Source of the DNA: Paracoccaceae bacterium
Lineage (GTDB): Bacteria; Pseudomonadota; Alphaproteobacteria; Rhodobacterales; Rhodobacteraceae
NCBI GenBank assembly: GCA_016937725.1
Contig: JAFGVZ010000119.1
Coordinates: forward strand, 1 to 11,831
Reading direction: 5' to 3'
Length of the DNA: 11,831 nt
The position numbers were made by a program, and so were the translations under genes. Positions 6,909 to 11,831 of this stretch are shown here, piece by piece; position 1 is the stretch's first letter, and each line of letters opens with the position of its first letter. The notes under the pieces are model-generated. The model was given only the letters and a program-made list of their open reading frames with translations, did no database searches and had not been told where the DNA came from.

Positions 6909-7334
6909 ATGGCGATCAAAATCCTGCTGCCCATCGACCTGTCATCGCCGGCCTCATGGATCAAACCCATGGCAGAAGCGCAGAAGATGCTTCTGGGCGG
7001 TGGTGAATTGCATGTGGTCAGCGTTTTGCCCGACTTCGGCATGTCTATGGTCGGCACCTTCTTCAAGGCAGGCTTCGAGCAAACGGCGCTCCATCAATTC
7101 GGCGAAGCGCTGCGCGCTTGGGTCAAACAAAATGTCCCCGGCAGTATCGACGTGCACCCCCATGTGTTGCATGGCAATGTTTATGACGAAATCCTGCGCG
7201 CTGCCGATAAGCTACAGGTCGACGTGATCGTGATGGCCGCCCATCGGCCCGAAGCCAGTGACTATCTGCTTGGGCCGAATGCCGCGCGGGTGGTGCGTCA
7301 TGCCAAGCAATCGGTCTATGTGGTGCGCGACTAG
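6909..7334 (+). CDS. Universal stress protein (UspA family)
   Basis: A single Usp domain of 141 residues, typical for one-domain members. It opens with the beta-strand IKILLPIDLS, where D10 sits at the position that contacts adenine in ATP-binding members. It ends with V-D-V-I-V-M-A-A-H-R-P, then a nine-residue stretch and L-L-G-P-N-A-A-R-V-V-R-H-A, closing with the strand SVYVVRD. This resembles the G-x2-G-x9-G-[ST/N] nucleotide-binding motif of UspF/UspG-like proteins, but the first glycine is alanine (A110 or A111), so ATP binding is uncertain. The start at 6909 has AGAGGA eight bases upstream; an ATG at 6861 would add 16 residues that do not fit the family. Usp proteins support survival under starvation, low oxygen or other stress. 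The gene converges with the glycosyltransferase gene, with six bases between stop codons. Confidence 0.9.
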   Translation: MAIKILLPIDLSSPASWIKPMAEAQKMLLGGGELHVVSVLPDFGMSMVGTFFKAGFEQTALHQFGEALRAWVKQNVPGSIDVHPHVLHGNVYDEILRAADKLQVDVIVMAAHRPEASDYLLGPNAARVVRHAKQSVYVVRD

Positions 7335-7340
7335 GTGCGC

Positions 7341-8309
7341 CTATTTATATTCGATCAGTCGCCGCTTGCGCCCCCGCAAGCGCGCGGTCCAAAAGCTGGC
7401 CATGCCCGCCGCTTCGGCGAATTTGCTGAGCATCAACAGCCCCGCAGCCTGTGCCGCACGCCCTGCGCCCAAGCCTTCCAGACAAAACCGTCGCCATTGC
7501 CGCAAAAGCGACGCAAGATAAAGCGACGCGACCAAAACCGCGATAGGCCACCAGAGCACCAACCCCAGCAGCGCCACCAAGGGCAGGCCAAGGCCCAAGA
7601 GTAACGCGCGACGGCGTTGGCCGATGGCCGCGCCATGCAGCACCCCCAATTCGGCATAGCTATGCCCCGCGCGCAAACTGCGCCGCCACCAAGGTGCCAT
7701 GGTCAGAAGCCGCGCGTCGTGTTCGGTCATGGCCGCGTCGATGCACCATGTCTGCCAGCCCGCCGCCTGCATCCGGTGGCACATGTCGTCGTCTTCGCCC
7801 GCGATCAGCGCCTCGTTATACCCGCCAATCTCACGCAACGCATCGGCGCGCACCATCAGGCACCCGGCGCAAAAGGTGGCCGGGCCAAGCGGCTTGTTCC
7901 ATTCCCAATCGGTCATCCAATTGTAGATAGAGGCGTCCGGCGCGGCCTCGTATTGGCGGCCAAAGACCAGTCCGGCTTGCGGATAGGCGCGCAAATGGGT
8001 TAGTGCGTGTTCGGGCCAGTCCGGCTCCAGAATGCAGTCGCCGTCAATGAACTGGATGAAATTCGCATCAGCCAGCGCGGTTAGCCCGGTATTGCGCCCG
8101 CGCGCTGCGGTGAAAGGGCGCGCAGGGTCCAACTCAATCACCGTCACGCCCAGATCGCGCGCGGCCTGCGCCGACCCGTCTTTAGATCCACTATCGACAT
8201 AGACCACGCGACGCGCGACCGCTTGGGCCGCGCTTAATGCGCGTAACAGCCGCGCGCCTTCGTTCCGTCCGATCACCACCGCGTCGAAGCTGGGTTCCAT
8301 GGCCTGCAC
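7341..8309 (-). CDS. Family 2 glycosyltransferase with C-terminal membrane segments
   Basis: A 322-residue GT-A fold enzyme that transfers a sugar from a nucleotide-sugar donor, acceptor unknown. Seen in order: the N-terminal strand AVVIGRNEG at 10-18, VDSGSKDGS at 38-46, the A-R-G-x-N-T-G donor loop at 69-75, the metal-binding D-G-D at 89-91, a G-G-Y-N-E segment at 162-166, and GEDDDMC at 171-177, the likely catalytic-base region. A hydrophobic span at about 236-268 and a weaker one at 286-306 suggest membrane attachment, as in exopolysaccharide or glycolipid enzymes. The coordinates use a GTG start at 8309 with AGG eight bases upstream. An ATG three codons in (8300) is equally possible but has only a badly spaced AGG. 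No other polysaccharide gene is nearby, so the pathway cannot be named. It is divergent from leuB. Confidence 0.88.
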   Translation of the reverse strand: MQAMEPSFDAVVIGRNEGARLLRALSAAQAVARRVVYVDSGSKDGSAQAARDLGVTVIELDPARPFTAARGRNTGLTALADANFIQFIDGDCILEPDWPEHALTHLRAYPQAGLVFGRQYEAAPDASIYNWMTDWEWNKPLGPATFCAGCLMVRADALREIGGYNEALIAGEDDDMCHRMQAAGWQTWCIDAAMTEHDARLLTMAPWWRRSLRAGHSYAELGVLHGAAIGQRRRALLLGLGLPLVALLGLVLWWPIAVLVASLYLASLLRQWRRFCLEGLGAGRAAQAAGLLMLSKFAEAAGMASFWTARLRGRKRRLIEYK

Positions 8310-8371
8310 CGTTTCTGCCTGCCCGCCCTGTCTAGCACGGCATCACCCGGTCACAATCGCCCATGCGCCAA

Positions 8372-8401
8372 CTTGACGGCCCGGCGGTCAAGGGCTAGCG
8401 A
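8372..8401 (+). promoter_or_regulatory. Possible leuB promoter with a dyad
   Basis: TTGACG (8373-8378), a five-of-six -35 box, stands 17 bases before TAGCGA (8396-8401), a weak -10. The -35 box is part of the inverted repeat CTTGAC-N9-GTCAAG (8372-8377 and 8387-8392), which could be an operator. It lies 33 bases before the leuB ATG in the 124-base divergent gap with the glycosyltransferase gene. Confidence 0.33.
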
Positions 8402-8433
8402 ATGCGCAACACTTCAGACCAGAGGACACGCCC

Positions 8434-9540
8434 ATGACCACCCCTTCCCTGCTTATCCTGCCCGGCGACGGCATTGGCCCAGAGGTTATGGCCGAAGTCC
8501 GCAAGATCATCGACTGGATGGGCGCGAAGCGCGGGCTTGCCTTTGACGTGTCCGAGGATCTGGTCGGCGGCGCGGCCTATGACGCGCATGGCACGCCCTT
8601 GCATGACGACACGATGGCCAAGGCGCAAGAGGTGGACGCGGTGTTGCTGGGGGCCGTGGGCGGCCCGAAATACGACGTGCTGGATTTCAGTGTAAAGCCC
8701 GAGCGCGGCTTGCTGCGCCTGCGCAAGGAAATGGACCTGTATGCCAACCTGCGCCCCGCGCAGTGCTTTGACGCGCTGTCCGATTTCAGCAGCCTCAAGA
8801 AAGAGGTCGTGGCCGGTCTGGACATCATGATCATCCGCGAGCTGACCAGCGGGGTCTATTTCGGCGAGCCGCGCGGCATTCATAAAGAAGGCAATGAGCG
8901 CGTGGGCATCAACACCCAGCGGTATACCGAGTCGGAAATTGCCCGCGTGGCGCGCTCGGCGTTCGAGATGGCGCGCAAGCGCGGCAACAAGGTCTGCTCC
9001 ATGGAGAAGGCCAATGTCATGGAATCGGGAATTCTGTGGCGCGACGTGGTGCAGGAAATCCATGATGCGGAATATCCCGATGTCGAGCTGAGCCACATGT
9101 ATGCCGATGCCGGCGCGATGCAGCTCACCCGTTGGCCCAAACAATTCGACGTTATCGTGACCGACAACCTGTTTGGTGACCTGCTGTCCGACCTTGCCGC
9201 CATGCTGACCGGCAGCCTTGGTATGCTGCCCTCGGCCAGCCTTGGCGCGCCGATGGCGAATGGTCGGCCAAAGGCGCTGTATGAACCCGTCCACGGTTCT
9301 GCCCCCGATATTGCGGGCCAAGGCAAGGCGAACCCGATTGCCTGCATCCTCAGCTTTGCGATGGCGCTGCGCTACAGTTTCGACATGGGCGAGGAAGCCG
9401 CGCGCGTGGAAAGCGCGGTCGAAAAGGTTCTGGCTGACGGCGTGCGCACGGCGGACCTGATGGGGCCGGAAGGCGGAATGGCGGTCACGACCTCTGGCAT
9501 GGGCGATGCGATCATCGCAGCATTGGACACAAGCCTGTAA
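8434..9540 (+). CDS. leuB: 3-isopropylmalate dehydrogenase
   Basis: Oxidises and decarboxylates 3-isopropylmalate with NAD+ to 2-oxoisocaproate, the third step of leucine synthesis, as a cytoplasmic dimer. The length, 368 residues, is standard. Seen: the start L-L-I-L-P-G-D-G-I-G-P-E-V, substrate arginines R97, R107 and R135, the catalytic pair Y142 and K192 (in EKANVMES), and metal ligands D225, D249 and D253 in the family signature beginning DNLFGDLLSD. The NAD-binding loop EPVHGSAPDIAG at 284-295 follows; its sequence fits LeuB rather than the isocitrate or tartrate enzymes of the family. The ATG at 8434 has AGAGGA eight to ten bases upstream. leuC and leuD are not in the window and may lie elsewhere. 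A strong intrinsic terminator follows 63 bases after the stop. Confidence 0.97.
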   Translation: MTTPSLLILPGDGIGPEVMAEVRKIIDWMGAKRGLAFDVSEDLVGGAAYDAHGTPLHDDTMAKAQEVDAVLLGAVGGPKYDVLDFSVKPERGLLRLRKEMDLYANLRPAQCFDALSDFSSLKKEVVAGLDIMIIRELTSGVYFGEPRGIHKEGNERVGINTQRYTESEIARVARSAFEMARKRGNKVCSMEKANVMESGILWRDVVQEIHDAEYPDVELSHMYADAGAMQLTRWPKQFDVIVTDNLFGDLLSDLAAMLTGSLGMLPSASLGAPMANGRPKALYEPVHGSAPDIAGQGKANPIACILSFAMALRYSFDMGEEAARVESAVEKVLADGVRTADLMGPEGGMAVTTSGMGDAIIAALDTSL

Positions 9541-9558
9541 CACAGGCTGACCAAGAGG

Positions 9559-9577
9559 CCCTGGATCAAGTCCGGGG
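9559..9577. repeat. REP-like palindrome, inverted relative of the leuB terminator stem
   Basis: CCCTGGA-TCAAG-TCCGGGG forms a seven-pair stem (one G-T wobble) with a five-base loop. Read on the minus strand it contains CCGGACTTGATCC. The terminator hairpin 26 bases further on contains CCGGACCTGATCC on the plus strand. The two are thus copies of one motif, CCGGACYTGATCC, facing each other. I recall CCGGACTTGATCCGG-like palindromes dispersed in alphaproteobacterial genomes but could not check. Confidence 0.5.
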
Positions 9578-9603
9578 CGTGACAGCGCTCGGAAAGATCA
9601 ACG

Positions 9604-9631
9604 GGCTCCGGACCTGATCCGGAGCCTTTTT
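9604..9631 (+). terminator. Intrinsic terminator of leuB
   Basis: A perfect nine-base stem GGCTCCGGA / TCCGGAGCC (9604-9612 and 9618-9626) with loop CCTGA is followed at once by five T residues (9627-9631). This is a textbook Rho-independent terminator. It separates leuB from icd, so icd needs its own promoter. Confidence 0.88.
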
Positions 9632-9669
9632 GCTGCGCTGCCGAAAAATTACCGCGCAGCGCAGCAAAA
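9628..9669. repeat. 14-base perfect inverted repeat between leuB terminator and icd
   Basis: TTTTGCTGCGCTGC (9628-9641) and GCAGCGCAGCAAAA (9656-9669) are exact reverse complements with a 14-base A/T-rich spacer. The left arm begins inside the T run of the leuB terminator. The right arm is followed by AAAATACACG rather than T residues, so it is not itself a plus-strand terminator. It lies about 27 bases before the putative icd -35 box and could be an operator dyad or a 3'-end structure. Confidence 0.6.
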
Positions 9670-9695
9670 TACACGCGGTATACCATTGTGCACTG

Positions 9696-9724
9696 TTTAC
9701 CTTGGGCGCGAAACGGCCTATGGT
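9696..9724 (+). promoter_or_regulatory. Candidate icd promoter
   Basis: TTTACC (9696-9701) and TATGGT (9719-9724), each four of six to the sigma-70 boxes, are 17 bases apart. They would start transcription near 9731, about 22 bases before the icd ATG and just upstream of its AAGAGGGG ribosome binding site. Because a strong terminator closes the leuB transcript, a promoter in this gap is expected. Confidence 0.42.
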
Positions 9725-9752
9725 GCCCTCAAATTTCCAAGAGGGGCCAGAC

Positions 9753-11831
9753 ATGACCGACAAGACCACACCCGACATCATTTACACCAAGGTGGATGAG
9801 GCGCCAGAGCTTGCCTCGGCGTCGTTGCTGCCGATCATCCAGAGCTTTGCCAGCGCCGCTGGTGTCAGCGTCGGCACGAAGGATATTTCGCTGGCGGGCC
9901 GAATTCTGGCGACCTTCCCCGATTTTCTGACCGAAGATCAGCGCATTTCCGATGATCTGGCCGAACTGGGCGAGTTGGTCAAAACGCCAGAGGCGAATGT
10001 CATCAAGTTGCCGAATATCTCGGCCTCGGTCCCGCAATTGGTGGCAGCGGTGAAAGAATTGCAAAGCCAAGGCTACGCCCTGCCCGACTACCCTGAAACG
10101 CCGTCGACCGACGCGGAAAAGGAAATCCGCGCGCGCTACGACACGATCAAGGGCTCTGCCGTGAACCCGGTGCTGCGCGAGGGCAATTCCGACCGCCGCG
10201 CCGCAGCCGCCGTGAAGAAATTCGCCCAAGCCAATCCGCACCGCATGGGCAAGTGGTCCAAGGACAGCAAAACCCGCGTTGCGACCATGAGCGCGGGCGA
10301 TTTCTTCGCCAACGAACGCTCTGTCACGCTGGCGCAGCCCGGTATTGCGACAATCGACCATGTGGCGCTGGACGGCACGCAAACCGTGCTGAAAGACGCC
10401 GTCAGCTACCCCGCAGGCACCGTGGTCGATGCGACCTTCATGTCGGCCAAGGCCCTAGGCGCGTTCTTGGCCGATGAGATCGGGGCAACCAAGGCAGAGG
10501 GCACGCTGTTCTCGCTGCATATGAAAGCCACGATGATGAAGGTCAGTGACCCGATCATCTTTGGCCATGCGGTCAAGGCATGGCTCGCCCCGGTTTTCGA
10601 GCAGTTCGGCGACGATATGGCCGCTTTGGGCGTGAACCCCAATTCGGGCCTTGGCGACCTTCTGGCCCGCGTGAAAGACCGCGCCGACATCATGGAAGCG
10701 ATAGATACCTGCACAGCCCAACGCCCGCCCATGTATATGGTCGATAGCGACCGCGGTATCACCAACCTGCATGTGCCGTCGGACGTGATTATCGACGCGT
10801 CCATGCCCGCACTCATCCGCGCAGGCGGCAAAGGCTGGGGGCCGGACGGGGCGGAGCATGACGCCAATTGCGTCATTCCCGACAGCTCTTATGCGACGGT
10901 CTATGACGAAGCGATCCGCTTCTTCAAGGAAAACGGCGCGCTGAACCCCGCAACCGCCGGGACCGTGCAGAATATCGGCCTGATGGCGCAGAAGGCCGAG
11001 GAATACGGCAGCCACCCGACCACGTTCGAGATTCCCGCCAATGGCGTGGTGCGCATGGTGCTGGATGACGGCACGGTGCTGCATGAGCATGAGGTCGAGA
11101 AGGGCGATATCTGGCGCTCGGCCAGCGCGCGCAAAGCGCCCATCGAGGATTGGGTGAACCTTGCCATCGCACGGCAGGCAGAGACCGGCTATCGCGCGAT
11201 CTTCTGGCTGGATGCGACCCGCGCACACGATGCCGAACTGATCAAGATGGTGAAACCGATTCTTGAGGCCAAAGGTGTGGCCGACAAATTCGAGATCATG
11301 GCCCCGCGCGAGGCGACCCGCGCCAGTTTGGAAACCATCACCAAGGGCGAAAACACCATCGCCATTACCGGCAATGTTCTACGCGACTACCTGACCGACT
11401 TGTTCCCGATTCTGGAGCTGGCGACCAGCGCCAAGATGCTGTCCATCGTGAAGCTGATGCAAGGCGGCGGGCTGTTTGAAACCGGCGCAGGTGGGTCCGC
11501 CCCCAAGCATGTGCAGCAATTGCAGGCCGAAAACCACCTGCGCTGGGACAGCTTGGGTGAATTCTGCGCATTGGGGGAATCGTTCAAGTTTTTGGCGGAT
11601 GCCAAGGGCAACGCGAAAGCACGGGTTTTGGGCAATGCCGTGGAAGTGGCCACGCAAGGGGTGCTGGACAATGACCGCTCGCCCGGTCGCAAGGCGGGCC
11701 AGCCCGACAACCGCGACAGCCACTACTGGTTCGCGCGCTATTGGGCAGAGGCCTTGGCCGCGCAAACGGATGATGCCGATCTGGCCGCGAATTTCGCCCC
11801 CATCGCGGCAGAGCTTGCCGCGCAGGAAGCC
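9753..11831 (+). CDS. icd: Monomeric NADP-dependent isocitrate dehydrogenase (partial, C-terminus outside window)
   Basis: Catalyses oxidative decarboxylation of isocitrate to 2-oxoglutarate with NADP+ in the TCA cycle. The frame is open from the ATG at 9753 to the last base, 693 codons; the monomeric enzymes have about 740 residues, so roughly 45-50 are missing. The sequence is of the large monomeric class, unrelated in layout to the short dimeric Icd. By comparison with Azotobacter vinelandii IDH as I recall it, the substrate residues are present: S135, N138, R142 and R148 in the segment starting GSAVNPVLREGN, K258, Y418, R544, D545 and D549. The NADPH 2'-phosphate contacts H586, R597 and R646 are also kept, which argues for NADP use. 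GAGGGG lies seven bases before the ATG. Monomeric IDH is frequent in Rhodobacterales. Confidence 0.95.
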   Translation, partial: MTDKTTPDIIYTKVDEAPELASASLLPIIQSFASAAGVSVGTKDISLAGRILATFPDFLTEDQRISDDLAELGELVKTPEANVIKLPNISASVPQLVAAVKELQSQGYALPDYPETPSTDAEKEIRARYDTIKGSAVNPVLREGNSDRRAAAAVKKFAQANPHRMGKWSKDSKTRVATMSAGDFFANERSVTLAQPGIATIDHVALDGTQTVLKDAVSYPAGTVVDATFMSAKALGAFLADEIGATKAEGTLFSLHMKATMMKVSDPIIFGHAVKAWLAPVFEQFGDDMAALGVNPNSGLGDLLARVKDRADIMEAIDTCTAQRPPMYMVDSDRGITNLHVPSDVIIDASMPALIRAGGKGWGPDGAEHDANCVIPDSSYATVYDEAIRFFKENGALNPATAGTVQNIGLMAQKAEEYGSHPTTFEIPANGVVRMVLDDGTVLHEHEVEKGDIWRSASARKAPIEDWVNLAIARQAETGYRAIFWLDATRAHDAELIKMVKPILEAKGVADKFEIMAPREATRASLETITKGENTIAITGNVLRDYLTDLFPILELATSAKMLSIVKLMQGGGLFETGAGGSAPKHVQQLQAENHLRWDSLGEFCALGESFKFLADAKGNAKARVLGNAVEVATQGVLDNDRSPGRKAGQPDNRDSHYWFARYWAEALAAQTDDADLAANFAPIAAELAAQEA

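Noticed and set aside
8395..9543. A 382-residue open frame on the minus strand across leuB
   Set aside because: It mirrors leuB, which is unmistakable; the His/Arg/Gln/Ala-rich product is typical of antisense frames in GC-rich DNA and has no recognisable domain.
1..11831. Search for a new defence, toxin-antitoxin, secretion or mobile system
   Set aside because: All genes are housekeeping or common accessory types in consistent base composition; I saw no integrase, transposase, nuclease, toxin-like pair or direct-repeat array.

Overview
The window is an ordinary, gene-dense chromosomal stretch from an alphaproteobacterium, most likely a Rhodobacterales (Rhodobacteraceae) member. The evidence is the high GC content with strong GC3 bias, the TIGR02302/DUF4175 protein next to lysA, a short lipoprotein and a DUF2834 protein after argH, a monomeric NADP-type isocitrate dehydrogenase, and intergenic sequence of a type I associate with this order. 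I see no mobile element, CRISPR array, tRNA or rRNA, and no gap without a gene longer than 300 bases. The two longest gaps, about 219 and 212 bases, lie before the universal stress gene and before icd.

Region 1 (1-5685, minus strand) is one head-to-tail gene run: argH (last step of arginine synthesis), a 45-residue lipoprotein, a DUF2834 membrane protein, lysA (last step of lysine synthesis) and a large membrane protein of unknown function (TIGR02302) whose C-terminus leaves the window at base 1. The argH/lipoprotein and lipoprotein/DUF2834 junctions are ATGA stop-start overlaps. Only 21 bases separate lysA from the TIGR02302 gene. An 88-base gap before lysA holds a conserved-looking Rhodobacterales intergenic motif.

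Region 2 (5686-8309) starts at a divergent promoter region. To the right, on the plus strand, are a stand-alone EAL-domain c-di-GMP phosphodiesterase and a universal stress protein. A family 2 glycosyltransferase on the minus strand converges on the stress gene with six bases between stop codons. The EAL gene is preceded by a perfect TTAA-N7-TTAA sequence, the full binding site of the alphaproteobacterial master regulator CtrA.

Region 3 (8310-11831, plus strand) holds leuB (leucine synthesis), a strong intrinsic terminator next to a second related palindrome in inverted orientation, a 14-base inverted repeat, and icd, which runs off the right edge after 693 codons.

I did not find a convincing undescribed multi-gene system. 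The points most worth a second look are the CtrA box before the EAL gene, the inverted pair of related palindromes after leuB, the dyad spanning the candidate argH promoter, and the three small or unknown envelope genes (lipoprotein, DUF2834, TIGR02302) conserved among amino-acid biosynthesis genes.
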